Shown: positions 17,622 through 26,663 of the stretch, piece by piece
Layout of the letters: each line of letters starts with the position of its first letter
How positions within the stretch are numbered: the stretch's first letter is position 1
Source of the DNA: BJ22 sp021298375
GTDB taxonomy: Bacteria; Planctomycetota; Planctomycetia; Pirellulales; Pirellulaceae
DNA: 64,000 bases
Assembly (NCBI GenBank): GCA_046343015.1
Contig: JBKDOL010000058.1
Location: forward strand, 17,593-81,592
Direction: 5' to 3'
Translations under genes and position numbers: made by a program
Notes under the pieces: model-generated
Seen by the model: only the letters and a program-made list of their open reading frames with translations
Databases searched by the model: none
Told to the model about the DNA's origin: nothing

Positions 17622-19364
17622 CTAAGCGGCCCAGCGGTTCTGGGCAATCGCGCTGGCCGCGAAGCAGACGGCGGCGATTACCAACGCAATTCCGATTCGC
17701 CACGCCCACGTTGACTTGATTTGACAAAACCACGGGACGAGGATGCTGCAGGCGATCAAGGGACGAAAGGCAACCGCCAGCGGAAATGCAAATCCCAGCG
17801 CATCGTAGAACAAACGCTCATTGGGAATCCAGATCGCGCCGACCGCAACCGCGGCAAGAGCCAAACCGCTGGACAGGTTCAGGGGGCGGCAATCGGCCAG
17901 CGCGAGAGATGCTACCAGAAAAACGCCGGGGACAAGAAAGAGGTAACTCGCCCCCGGTACCAGCAGTGCCAGGAGCAGCGAGATGAGGGACCAGTGCCAA
18001 CTAAGGACCACAGCGTGGAACCGCAATCCGCCCCGCGGACCGATCGCACGGCTCAGCCCGAACAACAGGGCCGCGGCCGTAAACCAGTAAGCCAATAGCA
18101 AGGCGGTGGAGGCAAGCGGCCAGGGAAATCGCAACCGAGCATCCCAGCTGAGCAAATGCCCTAAGCCCCCCGTGATTGTCCAAGCGATCAGCAGAACCAG
18201 GAGATCTGAAAGCCAGCGAAGCACGAGGCGACTCAGCGTCAAATTCTCGCGTTCCTCAATCTGGGAACGGGCACCCATCCAAGTGAACAGTACAGTGAGC
18301 AGCAGCAGCCCGCTGGCGATCGGCAACGTCCACGGAACTGGCCACCATATCAACCATTGGCTCAGGAGGTCAAAGTAGACTGCGTTTCCCTCTCGCGGGA
18401 CATCGAGGTCGGCCTGGGCCAAGGCCCATAAAACCTCTCGCGCATTTTGTCCTTGATGCTGGAGAGATCGGCGGCTCAGATTCTGCAGGTTGTCATGCTT
18501 GGTATGGTAATTGACCACGTCGCCAATGAAAGCGAAGTTGAAACCGTTGATCCCGGCCCGATTGAAGATGGTGAAGTCCGTATCGTTGGGGAGAAATCGA
18601 TAGATTTCGAAAAACAGTGACGATGTTCGCGGCCGGCTCACATGTTTGGCGAATAGCTCCATCAGCCAACGGTTTGGCGCGCCCGTCTGAAACATCAGGC
18701 TGGGACCAGAGGTCCCTCGCGCTTCGAGATTGATCGCGACGCGAGCCTGTTTGGCCCAAGGATGCTCGGCGCAGAATTGCCGTGCACCAAGCAGCCCCCG
18801 TTCCTCTCCATCCGTGAGCAAAAAAATCACGTCATTTCGCGGAGACGCTTCCTTTTGCAGCGTCCGAGCCAGTTCCAAAACGATGGCCACTCCCGAGCCG
18901 TCGTCCCCGATTCCAGGCCCGGTAGTGACCGAGTCATGGTGAGCCACCACCAGTACGGCTGAGTCGCTCGCTGCCGAACCAGTGATCCGGAACATCAGGT
19001 TGCAAAGCGGAAATGCCGGTTCTCCCGGGCGGCGGGCCAATTCCGTTTCCTGCCGCACCACTTCCAGTCCCCAACGCGCCACGAGGCTTGCGATTCGTTC
19101 GCGCACGCGCAAATTGGCTGCGGACCCGGAGGGATGCGGTTCTTCAGGTTCAAATACCTCTCGCAGCCACACTTCAGCCTGGGCCGCATTGAAGCCAGAC
19201 TTTTCGGCGAGATCGGTTGGAACGTCCGGCCCTCGATCGCGGTAGCTCGAGAGCAGCCACAGCAGCAACCAGGAACCAATAATAGCCGCGAGCCAGCGCA
19301 AAACCCAACGCGACTCAATTTCAGGAGTCCGCTGCCGGTCGCTGCTGATGCTGGCCCCGCTCAC
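17622..19364 (-). CDS. M28-family membrane metallopeptidase
   Basis: This protein of about 580 aa has an N-terminal transmembrane anchor, an extracytoplasmic M28 (aminopeptidase Y/S-like) zinc-peptidase domain, and a C-terminal half with about seven hydrophobic segments. Zinc and catalytic residues are visible in VAHHDSV, GDDGSG, TDGEERGLLG, the Asp of FLPNDTDF, and YHTKHDN. This layout matches large membrane M28 peptidases such as the ER Fxna type. The frame is open to a TTG at 19418, but GTG 19364 has AGGGG five bases upstream and overlaps the tadA stop as GTGA, so I prefer it. It is the last gene of a three-gene operon. Confidence 0.85.
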   Translation of the reverse strand: MSGASISSDRQRTPEIESRWVLRWLAAIIGSWLLLWLLSSYRDRGPDVPTDLAEKSGFNAAQAEVWLREVFEPEEPHPSGSAANLRVRERIASLVARWGLEVVRQETELARRPGEPAFPLCNLMFRITGSAASDSAVLVVAHHDSVTTGPGIGDDGSGVAIVLELARTLQKEASPRNDVIFLLTDGEERGLLGARQFCAEHPWAKQARVAINLEARGTSGPSLMFQTGAPNRWLMELFAKHVSRPRTSSLFFEIYRFLPNDTDFTIFNRAGINGFNFAFIGDVVNYHTKHDNLQNLSRRSLQHQGQNAREVLWALAQADLDVPREGNAVYFDLLSQWLIWWPVPWTLPIASGLLLLTVLFTWMGARSQIEERENLTLSRLVLRWLSDLLVLLIAWTITGGLGHLLSWDARLRFPWPLASTALLLAYWFTAAALLFGLSRAIGPRGGLRFHAVVLSWHWSLISLLLALLVPGASYLFLVPGVFLVASLALADCRPLNLSSGLALAAVAVGAIWIPNERLFYDALGFAFPLAVAFRPLIACSILVPWFCQIKSTWAWRIGIALVIAAVCFAASAIAQNRWAA

Positions 19365-19864
19365 TTCTTCCCCTGAGCCCTCTTGTTCCGGAAAAAGTGA
19401 GTCAGCAATTGGCCGCAATCCTGCGCCAGAACTCCGGCGATGACTTCACAGCGATGATTCAGGCGATTGTCACCCAGTAATTGATAGAGCGAATCGACCG
19501 CCCCGGCCTTCGGGTCCCGCGTACCGTAGATGACGCGTGGAATGCGGGCCAGCACAATTGCTCCGGCGCACATTGGACACGGTTCGAGCGTCACATACAA
19601 CGAGCAATCCTCCAAGCGCCAATCACCGACGGCTTCGGCAGCCTGGGTAATCGCCAGCATTTCGGCATGAGCCGTGGGGTCATGCAGTTGCTCCCGCTGA
19701 TTGAAGGCAGCAGCAATGATCCGCCCGCCGCGCACGATCACGGCGCCGACCGGAACTTCATCCTGTTCGGCAGCAATCAACGCTTGGGTGATCGCCCGCC
19801 GCATGTATTCCTCGTGGGGTAACCAGTCGGCCCACTCCCCGAGTTCCTCGTCTCCGGCCGACAT
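19361..19864 (-). CDS. tadA: tRNA-specific adenosine deaminase TadA
   Basis: This zinc deaminase converts A34 to inosine in tRNA-Arg(ACG). The motifs are complete: HAEMLAI (zinc His and catalytic Glu) and PCPMCAGAIV (two zinc Cys). The following IPRVIYGTRDPKAGA stretch is typical of TadA. It is 167 aa from ATG 19864, which has AGGAG 11 bases upstream; a GTG at 19873 overlaps the previous stop (GTGA) but has the Shine-Dalgarno too close. The C-terminal LLTHFFRNKR is the family end. Confidence 0.93.
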   Translation of the reverse strand: MSAGDEELGEWADWLPHEEYMRRAITQALIAAEQDEVPVGAVIVRGGRIIAAAFNQREQLHDPTAHAEMLAITQAAEAVGDWRLEDCSLYVTLEPCPMCAGAIVLARIPRVIYGTRDPKAGAVDSLYQLLGDNRLNHRCEVIAGVLAQDCGQLLTHFFRNKRAQGKK

Positions 19865-19869
19865 GCTGT

Positions 19870-20622
19870 TCACTTCTCCTGAGACCCCAGACGGTAAATT
19901 CGAAAACTCCGGATGCGAGCCGTCGTCTCAAAGCTGCAGATGCCCAGCGGCCGCGAGAGTTGAACTTCATTGCGGACCGAGAGCTTTTGCCCTTGGATGT
20001 CTCGCGAAATGACCTCCTTGTCGTCAATCCAGCAGCGAATTTGCTCGCCTTGCACCCGCAAGCGGGCTCGATACCACTTGCCGTTTTCGAAGACCAGATG
20101 CTTGGCTGTATCGTTATGAGCCGCGTCCTGCCCTTCGATGCAGGACAGTCCCACCAGTGTGCCGCCCCAACCACCGATGACAACCGAACAGTGACTGTCC
20201 CCCACGGGAAAGGTCAGGCAGCAAGGAAAGTCATTGCCTTCCACTCGCTGGAATTCCCACTCGATTTCATAATCGTGCCGCGGCCATTCCTTGGCCGTCG
20301 ATTGAATCCCGGAGAGCGGGTAGCCTGCCTGAATCTCAATACCGCCTTCAAGCTGCTTGACTTCCCGCTGCGATCCGAATTCGGAAACAGTCCAGTCCGA
20401 CAAACGATCCCCCTCCCAGAACAGCTCCCGCTCGGATTGATTCGGAGTTGGAGTCGGTGTCCCCGGTGAAGCCGGTTCCTGACTCAGCCCCACAGTCGGC
20501 TCCAGGGGAGCAAACAGCAGCACAAACAGTAGCAGGCAGGTTGTCAGCGTCGGGACATCAAGGCAACGGCGTTGAAACCCCAAGGGGCTGCGGGAAATAG
20601 TGACGTGGCGGAACTCATACAT
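19870..20622 (-). CDS. Exported DUF1080 (3-keto-disaccharide hydrolase-like) protein
   Basis: This 250 aa protein has a basic N-terminus followed by a hydrophobic export segment (about residues 28-46) and a Pro/Thr-rich linker. A single jellyroll domain of the DUF1080 type follows: the LFWEGDRLSDW opening corresponds to the family's LFNGKDLSGW. Typical internal strands include YEIEWEFQRVEGNDF and KWYRARLRVQGEQIRCWIDDKEV. Some relatives hydrolyse 3-keto-glycosides; others are only sugar binders. ATG 20622 is used because the upstream in-frame candidate is a TTG. It heads an operon with tadA and the M28 peptidase. Confidence 0.82.
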   Translation of the reverse strand: MYEFRHVTISRSPLGFQRRCLDVPTLTTCLLLFVLLFAPLEPTVGLSQEPASPGTPTPTPNQSERELFWEGDRLSDWTVSEFGSQREVKQLEGGIEIQAGYPLSGIQSTAKEWPRHDYEIEWEFQRVEGNDFPCCLTFPVGDSHCSVVIGGWGGTLVGLSCIEGQDAAHNDTAKHLVFENGKWYRARLRVQGEQIRCWIDDKEVISRDIQGQKLSVRNEVQLSRPLGICSFETTARIRSFRIYRLGSQEK

Positions 20623-21056
20623 GGAAAACAACCCGTTCTGGAAGATCGCCGTGCTTGCCGCAACTGCGCTGTTGCGGCCGTTGGAGTGTCCATCCTAGCA
20701 TGGCCTGGCGCACCTGACACGCTTCCTAACGTGGAGGGCGGGGCGGGCGTCCTCGTTCCCATTTGGAGAAACTGCGGCCCGCGGTGCTATTGTCGAGGAC
20801 CCCTGGTACTCTCGGTTGCCCAGAGGAGGGCGGGCAAGAACGGGCCAGCGCAGTTGAGAGGGACTCAGCCGGGGAATAACGGCGAATGGACACGGGGCAG
20901 ACGTTTTAGATTACCAGCGGGCTCGACTGGCTCTCAAGAAATTGTGGCTGCCTGCTGGCACTACCTTGGAATACCCGATTAGTACAGACTTGGCCGCGTG
21001 CAATTGTCAGCTTGTAGCGCTGTGGCTCGATTCGCTGCCGCTCGATTCGCTGCCGC
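20623..21056. other. Intergenic spacer with 15-bp duplication
   Basis: About 430 bases between cpaE and the DUF1080 gene, without a supported gene. It is where the missing Tad ATPase and platform genes would be expected if the pilus locus were complete. Close to the cpaE stop it holds two perfect copies of GCTCGATTCGCTGCC (21025-21054). Confidence 0.5.
21025..21054. repeat. Tandem duplication, 15 bp x 2
   Basis: Two perfect head-to-tail copies of GCTCGATTCGCTGCC lie immediately downstream of the cpaE stop codon. Confidence 0.88.
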
Positions 21057-22259
21057 TCACGACTTTTTCGCGAGGAACTTGAGCCAGTGCTTCTTCTTTT
21101 CTTCCGTGACTTCGGTCCCTTCGGCCACCGGTTCAACGCCACAGAGTTTGTCTGACAATTCGTTGATCGAGAGGGTGATGGCGGCCTTGGGGGACTGTAC
21201 CAGAAGAGGCACCCCGTTGTTGCGCGACTCGGAGACGACCGAGTAGTTATTGGGAATTCGCCAGTAGATTGGGCGGTTGATGGTCTCTTCCGCGTTGGTG
21301 CTGTTAATTTGCGATTTGTCCAGTCCGGAGCGGTTGACGACGATCTTGATTTTGTCGTTGATCCCGTTGTGATGCTCCATTGAGTTGAGGATCCGCACCA
21401 CATTTCGAAGGCAGGGGAGGTCCAACTGCGTCAGGAGCAGGGTTTGGTCGGCCATCTGCATCGACACCAAATCGAGCCGTCCAAAGGACTTCGAAAGGTC
21501 CAGGACCATGTGCGAGAAGGACGCCTTGAGCAGGGACAGCACCTTGCGGAAATCTTCTGTGGAGATCGAGTCCATGTCTTCCAAGTGAATTGGCCGCGGC
21601 AGCAGATAAACGCCCGAGTCGTGCTTGGTCAGCGATTTCCGAAGCATGGCCAGGTCCAGCCGGGCAATGTTCTGGGCGACATCCAGCAGGGTGTAATCGG
21701 GGATTGTATCGAGAAAGACGTCGGCGTCACCGACCGCCAAATCGAGGTCGACGAGAACGACGCTGTTGCCGGGGTCCCGAGCCATGGCACAGGCCAGATT
21801 GACGGCGATCGTTGTCGCGCCCACGCCGCCGGAACTGCCGGTCACCGCAATGGTCACACCGGGTTTATTCCGGCCAGCGGCCAAGCCGATGCTGCTGACC
21901 CGCTCCAGGGCCTGAAACAGTTCGTCAATTTGGATCGGAGTGGTGATGAATTCCCCAGCTCCCGCCCGCATCGCTCGCAAAATGACTTGACCATCCGTGC
22001 GCTGACTTAAGGCGATGACGCCCAAACTGCTGTGGGTTGCCTTAAGCGACTGAATCAGGCTGAGAGCGACCGGTTCGTTCTGGTCTATGTTGACGACCAC
22101 CACGTCCGGCGAGGTCTGAAGGACCACTTCCGGGAAAAACTCATAACGGGAGCAGTCCGCTTCCAGCCAGACCCGGTCGAGCCCGACCAAATACTTCTTG
22201 AGGTGCTCGCGAGTCTTGTCGTTAGGGTCGCAGATCGAAAGTCGAATCGAAGCGCTCAT
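21057..22259 (-). CDS. cpaE: CpaE/TadZ-like pilus-localisation ATPase
   Basis: This 400 aa protein has an N-terminal receiver-like domain (about residues 5-120) followed by a MinD/ParA-type ATPase domain. The deviant Walker A is SSGGVGATTIAVNLA (about 143-157) and the Walker B-like strand is VVLVDLDLAVGDADVFL. Proteins of this type place the Tad/Flp pilus machine in the cell. It is the last pilus gene on this strand, 67 bases after the secretin. The basic KKKHWLKFLAKKS tail may bind membrane. Confidence 0.88.
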   Translation of the reverse strand: MSASIRLSICDPNDKTREHLKKYLVGLDRVWLEADCSRYEFFPEVVLQTSPDVVVVNIDQNEPVALSLIQSLKATHSSLGVIALSQRTDGQVILRAMRAGAGEFITTPIQIDELFQALERVSSIGLAAGRNKPGVTIAVTGSSGGVGATTIAVNLACAMARDPGNSVVLVDLDLAVGDADVFLDTIPDYTLLDVAQNIARLDLAMLRKSLTKHDSGVYLLPRPIHLEDMDSISTEDFRKVLSLLKASFSHMVLDLSKSFGRLDLVSMQMADQTLLLTQLDLPCLRNVVRILNSMEHHNGINDKIKIVVNRSGLDKSQINSTNAEETINRPIYWRIPNNYSVVSESRNNGVPLLVQSPKAAITLSINELSDKLCGVEPVAEGTEVTEEKKKHWLKFLAKKS

Positions 22260-22326
22260 GGCAGTCGGATTTGGCTAAATTGAAAGGGTTGAGACAGGGT
22301 TGGGGGCGAAAAGCGGAAGAGGATGC

Positions 22327-24096
22327 TTATCGCCGGACCGCAGAGCCAGGCTGACCTTGCGGATATCCAAAACCGGAGGCTGTGTGGTTGGGCGTGGTTT
22401 GAGGTCGAGATTGGAGCAAGGGATGGAGCAGGCTCTGCCGCTCCAGCGGAGTCGCTTGCGGCTGCTGGGGAGCGGATTGAGGGTAAGCATTGGGATAACC
22501 GTTGGGGTAGCCATTGGTGGACGGCCAAGCGGTTGGCTGCTGCTGACCATTGACACCCGGCTGACCATTGACGCCCGGGTAGGCAGGCTGTGGAGCGTAA
22601 CCGGCCGGAGCAGTGGAGTATGCCTGACCTTGATACGAACCGTACGGCAGGTTTTGCGAGACCGAGCCTGCAGGAACTGCCTGTTCAGGCCTCTGCATTC
22701 CGAAGGGAGCCCCGAGTTCGCGCGGGCAGTCTTCTCCGCAGGCCGGTACTTCGATGTAGCCGTTGGAAAAGAGTTCAAGATTGGAAGGGTTGGTGCTGCG
22801 GAGCCCAGGTGGCGTGAGCGGCGTCACTGTCGGGTCCACACTGTTGATAAACCTTGGGGTGATCAGAAACACCAGTTCGGTTTCGGTTCGAGAGTCTCGG
22901 GTGTTTCGGAACGGTGCACCCCAAAAAGGAACATCAACCAAACCCGGGGCACCACCAACGTCCGAATCGGACTTTTCGAAAATGTCACCAGCCAACGCGA
23001 CCGTTTGACCAGCCCGCATTGGAACGCCCGTGTTGACTCGTCTTACCCGAAAACCGGGAACACCGGTCGCACCGCTCAATTCCGGAGCGACTTCCGAGAC
23101 TTCGGCTCGCACTTCCAGCGTCAGGTTCCCTTCACCGTGGACCAAAGGCACGAAGTCCAGTTTGGTTCCAAACGGGCGGAACTCGATCGAGACCGTTCCC
23201 AGCCCCGAAGGGACCTGAATCGGGATCTCACCGCCGGAGAGAAACTCGGCGGGCCGACCATTGGAAGTGACCAGAGTCGGTTGTGAAAGCAGCTTGGCAA
23301 TGTTGTTTTGTTCGAGAGCGTTGACCACCAGGTTGAAGGAGCCATTGTCATTGATCACTCCGATGGCCATGTTGGCGTCTCCCGAGACGGCAGCGGGAGT
23401 CGTCACGTTTTGGATCAAGTCGGAGAAGCCGCTGACAATGTCGAATCGCTGTCCCAATACGGCCCAGTCGATACCCATGTTCTTCAGTTTCGTGCGTGAA
23501 ACTTCATATACCTTGACTTCAATTGCAACGACCTGTGCGCCTTCAACCTGCAGCAGGTTGATCACGTTTGTCGGGAAGTAATCCCGGGCGACGGCCACAA
23601 TCGAGTCCACATCCTGGGCGCGGGATACATAACCAGCCAGCACCACGCCGGTAGACAACGCTGTGACTTTCACGGCTGAGTTGGGAAAGTGCTGCGAAAT
23701 AGCCATTTCCACTTTCCGCACGTCCAGCTTGACCAAGACGGTCACGGATTGTGATTTCCCCTCCATGTCGCGGAAGGTAATTGTCGAAACGCCCGGCTGC
23801 TTGCCGGTGACATTCACCTGATTGGCTGAAATCGGTGTTGCATTGATGAGGTTGGGATGCTCGACAATGACCTCGGGCACTTTGTAGTCGAAGGTCAGTC
23901 GCCGGCTCGAGCCGACCGTCAGTTCGATCGTGTCGACCGACTCGGTAATGTGGAACCCGCCGGCAGCCCGGCCAGCAACCTGATTGCCGCCGGCATTTCC
24001 GGTGGCGACCTGTTGTGACCAGCCGATGGAGCCGAAACTGCCGCTCCAGAGCAAGATCAGGCAAGATAGAATTGCGGGGCAATGACGGGCATTCAT
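22327..24096 (-). CDS. cpaC: CpaC/RcpA-type secretin of the Tad pilus
   Basis: This outer-membrane secretin has 589 aa. A signal peptide (about 1-28) is followed by the pilus-assembly N-terminal domain (VPEVIVEHPNLINATPI region), a BON/N1-like segment, and the secretin domain with LLSQPTLVTSNGRPAEFLSGG and the late FLITPRFI strand. A long Pro/Gly/Asn/Gln-rich C-terminal extension (about 480-589) includes a doubled PGVNGQ unit, encoded by a 15-base tandem duplication. The start has AAGGA just upstream. The Gln-rich tail is not part of the common family core. Confidence 0.9.
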   Translation of the reverse strand: MNARHCPAILSCLILLWSGSFGSIGWSQQVATGNAGGNQVAGRAAGGFHITESVDTIELTVGSSRRLTFDYKVPEVIVEHPNLINATPISANQVNVTGKQPGVSTITFRDMEGKSQSVTVLVKLDVRKVEMAISQHFPNSAVKVTALSTGVVLAGYVSRAQDVDSIVAVARDYFPTNVINLLQVEGAQVVAIEVKVYEVSRTKLKNMGIDWAVLGQRFDIVSGFSDLIQNVTTPAAVSGDANMAIGVINDNGSFNLVVNALEQNNIAKLLSQPTLVTSNGRPAEFLSGGEIPIQVPSGLGTVSIEFRPFGTKLDFVPLVHGEGNLTLEVRAEVSEVAPELSGATGVPGFRVRRVNTGVPMRAGQTVALAGDIFEKSDSDVGGAPGLVDVPFWGAPFRNTRDSRTETELVFLITPRFINSVDPTVTPLTPPGLRSTNPSNLELFSNGYIEVPACGEDCPRELGAPFGMQRPEQAVPAGSVSQNLPYGSYQGQAYSTAPAGYAPQPAYPGVNGQPGVNGQQQPTAWPSTNGYPNGYPNAYPQSAPQQPQATPLERQSLLHPLLQSRPQTTPNHTASGFGYPQGQPGSAVRR

Positions 24097-24194
24097 CCTT
24101 GAATTCCTTCGCAGGTAATACAGCCGAGTTGGCTTGTCAGTTGAGTTTTAAACAGACGGCAGGCAGGTGTCGCTCCATCGACTTTCGCCCCGCA

Positions 24195-25214
24195 TTAGCC
24201 GCCCGGGTAACTGTCTTCGTCTTCTTCCCCGCTCGGGTTCGCCGAATCGTCGACCGGGGCGACGTTTGGCAACTCCGGAGAGTTGGAAGCAGGTGTTTCC
24301 GGATCAGCGGTTCGCTCTGGCGGAATCAGATTGCCCGCTTCATCGAATGGGAAGTAGACTACTGAGTCTCCGAGTTGATACATCGCCACAAAAGCGGGTT
24401 TGGCAGGTTCTGGTTCGTTACTTGCGGCCCGAGTAGGCTTCTCGGCCATCTTCTTGATGTAGTTTTTGGCTTCTTCGAAAAAGGTGATGGCGTCAAAGTC
24501 CACTTCACCGTCCGGGCTTAACCCTTGCTCCGGGGAATTGGTTCCGGTGCTGTCCCGCAAGACAACCCGCAGCGTGGCGACGCGTTGCACGAGCACGATT
24601 TGCTCCGCCTGTTTCAAGGTGACGAGCAAACCGAGGACTTGCTCGCCGCTGCCGCCATTGGATTTCCGCGGACCTGGATCCCGGCGAGTATTGCCGTCGA
24701 TCGAAAACACCTTGACGTTCTTCATGAACGTCGTGATTCGCATGTTTCGCTCGCCCTTGTTGTTCGTGTTCTCGAAGAAACCGATCAGGTCAACGTGGTC
24801 GCCCGGTTGAATCAAGCCGTTGACGACATCTTCCTCGCTGACCTTGACTCCCTGGACCCGGAAGCCCGGTGGAATCATCAGGGTCGAAATCTGGCTGACG
24901 TCGACCACATCATTAAGCGAGATCGGAACACCTTTGTTGATCCGGGTAGTGACGGCCTTGTGTTTTACCTCTTCCAGAGACTGGGCCGAGTTATCGGGGA
25001 CAATCTCTGCCGGCCAATTTTCGACCTTGCAGTTCTTTTCCGTCAGTTCCGTGTCGTGGTCCAGAAACTCCGTCGCGAGCACGACGGGTACAAGCTTGAC
25101 CTGCTTCTGCAAACCTGAGCCACTGTTTCGCCCCATCACCTGGCTGATTCCGACGGCGGCAATCAGTCCAAAAAACAGGGAGACAAACATCAGGATTAAA
25201 GACTTCGATTTCAT
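24195..25214 (-). CDS. cpaB: CpaB/RcpC-type pilus assembly protein
   Basis: This 339 aa protein has one N-terminal membrane segment (about 5-24) followed by an SAF-type domain (LVPVVLATEFLDHDTELTEKN region) and the RcpC domain (PPGFRVQGVKVSEED, QPGDHVDLIGFFEN). It is periplasmic and probably works with the secretin. The ATG at 25214 has GAGGA seven bases upstream. The acidic, Pro-rich C-terminus (SGEEDEDSYPGG) is unusual for the family but common in planctomycetes. Confidence 0.88.
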   Translation of the reverse strand: MKSKSLILMFVSLFFGLIAAVGISQVMGRNSGSGLQKQVKLVPVVLATEFLDHDTELTEKNCKVENWPAEIVPDNSAQSLEEVKHKAVTTRINKGVPISLNDVVDVSQISTLMIPPGFRVQGVKVSEEDVVNGLIQPGDHVDLIGFFENTNNKGERNMRITTFMKNVKVFSIDGNTRRDPGPRKSNGGSGEQVLGLLVTLKQAEQIVLVQRVATLRVVLRDSTGTNSPEQGLSPDGEVDFDAITFFEEAKNYIKKMAEKPTRAASNEPEPAKPAFVAMYQLGDSVVYFPFDEAGNLIPPERTADPETPASNSPELPNVAPVDDSANPSGEEDEDSYPGG

Positions 25215-25582
25215 CGTGGTATCCTCAGGATTTGGGCGGAACCCTTTGCCGGGCAGATGCCATGTCAGAGAAAACTCCCCGTCAGGCAAATCTGACCGTT
25301 GCTTGGTTGCAACGCCTGTGACGATCAGTCGTCGTAGGTATGTTCGGACTTGTTATTCCGAACAAATCAGGACCTCATGCAAAAGAAACAAAACCGGAAT
25401 AACCGTTACAACTTCCTGCGTTTCTTCCAGGCGCGCCAGCAGGCTGGGTGGTCTGGCTGAACTGGGCGGTTTGAAAGGTCTGCTCGTTGTTCAGGCTGGA
25501 ACGCGACAAGGGTTGCCGATGGGAATCGTTCCACCGCAACCCTTGCCCTTGTCAGTTAACCAATCGTCAAGGTTTGCCGGGC
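25215..25582. other. Spacer between cpaA and cpaB
   Basis: About 370 bases with no supported gene. Apart from the stem-loop near its right side, the region probably holds a promoter for cpaB, since the genes are otherwise in one direction. Confidence 0.4.
25507..25545. terminator. Stem-loop between cpaA and cpaB
   Basis: A perfect 10-base inverted repeat, CAAGGGTTGC / GCAACCCTTG, with a 19-base loop lies about 40 bases after the cpaA stop. There is no T-run on either strand, so it may be an mRNA-processing or partial termination site rather than a true terminator. Confidence 0.55.
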
Positions 25583-26158
25583 TTAAACCAGTAAACCCAT
25601 CCAGGCGAAGTACAGAATCGTTCCAATGGCAATCGGAATGCCGTAAGGCAGCAGCCGCATCGAGCTTTTTCGTTCGGCGGCAATCGTTGCCAAAGCTTCC
25701 GGATTTCGTACGGTCATGATTTCATTGGCGATGTAGAAAAACTGGTTCCAGTGCTTCTGGCTTTGGCGGGAAATCACGATCATCGCGACTGCCAACACGG
25801 CGCCGACCACAGCCGAGACGCAAAAGGCATAAAAAGTGATGCTGCAGTGGACCCAGGCACCAATTCCAGCCATCAGTTTGACATCTCCGGCGCCCATGCC
25901 ACCAATCGAGTAAGCGGGCAGCAGGGTGGCCAAGCCAACCGCAGTCCCGGCGAGGCTCCAGCCCAATCCGGTCAGCCAACCTTGGCCGTCGATGCCGTAC
26001 CAAACGGCACTGTAAATCCAGCCCGAGATGATCATTGGAAACGTGATCCAATTGGGCACCTTCAGCTGCTTGCCGTCGATATAGGCGGCGTAAACCAAAA
26101 CGGCGCTGACCAGCCAGTACGGCCACGACTGAGCAAAGTTAGACATGAATTCCGACAT
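25583..26158 (-). CDS. cpaA: Prepilin peptidase CpaA/TadV (A24)
   Basis: This 191 aa membrane aspartic peptidase cleaves the Flp prepilin leader. The two catalytic aspartates are in AAYIDGKQLKVPN and in the GGMGAGDVKLMAG motif (GxGD). About five to six hydrophobic segments surround them. The ATG at 26158 has GGGGAGAG upstream; the frame is open further but the extension is not family-like. It sits between the pilin gene and cpaB. Confidence 0.92.
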   Translation of the reverse strand: MSEFMSNFAQSWPYWLVSAVLVYAAYIDGKQLKVPNWITFPMIISGWIYSAVWYGIDGQGWLTGLGWSLAGTAVGLATLLPAYSIGGMGAGDVKLMAGIGAWVHCSITFYAFCVSAVVGAVLAVAMIVISRQSQKHWNQFFYIANEIMTVRNPEALATIAAERKSSMRLLPYGIPIAIGTILYFAWMGLLV

Positions 26159-26374
26159 TTTTCTCTCCCCGTCCAATCCCTCACTCTCGCTTCCAGCTGG
26201 GGGGATTTGGCTCCTCGTGCATTTTGAATATCCGCAAGCTGACATGACGCAGAGCCAGCTTCTCGCGCAAAACCTACCTTGAGTTGACTTGAGTGGTGAG
26301 TAAATCCCGTCCTTTCAGGCAACTTTTGCGGCCTGAGAGGCCGGTTGTAGGGTGCCTGAAAAACGGCTGGACCA

Positions 26375-26425
26375 ACAAAAAAGCCTTCCGCATTTCGCCA
26401 GGAAACCGGAAGGCTGTTTGGTTTT
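26375..26425 (-). terminator. Terminator after the Flp pilin gene
   Basis: AGCCTTCCG (26382-26390) pairs with CGGAAGGCT (26407-26415), and a T-run follows on the minus strand (the A-run at 26376-26382 on plus). It should end most transcripts of the abundant pilin and lower expression of the machinery genes beyond. Confidence 0.92.
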
Positions 26426-26465
26426 TCAAGTGTGAGTGCCGGGAGAAATCCCCACCGGCATCAGA

Positions 26466-26663
26466 CTAGTTGACGGTGCCCTTACGAGCATCATTCAGGT
26501 CGGCAGCAATGTCGGTGAAGGTGGCCGAGGCATTGGTACCGACAGCCTGAATCGCGGTCAAGCAGACCACGACGATCAGGGCCAACATGATGGCGTATTC
26601 GACAGCGGTGGGGCCGTCTTCTGACTTCAGGAAACGAGAAACTTTCGAAACAAAATTCTGCAT
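26466..26663 (-). CDS. flp: Flp/Fap-type pilin
   Basis: This is the 65 aa major subunit of the Tad pilus. A short basic leader with Gly17 is followed by the Flp motif PTAVEYAIMLALIVVV: Glu and Tyr sit at mature positions 5 and 6, and a hydrophobic helix follows. It is cleaved by the CpaA encoded next on the strand. GGAGGA lies seven bases before the ATG, and a strong terminator follows, both fitting a highly expressed structural protein. Confidence 0.95.
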   Translation of the reverse strand: MQNFVSKVSRFLKSEDGPTAVEYAIMLALIVVVCLTAIQAVGTNASATFTDIAADLNDARKGTVN

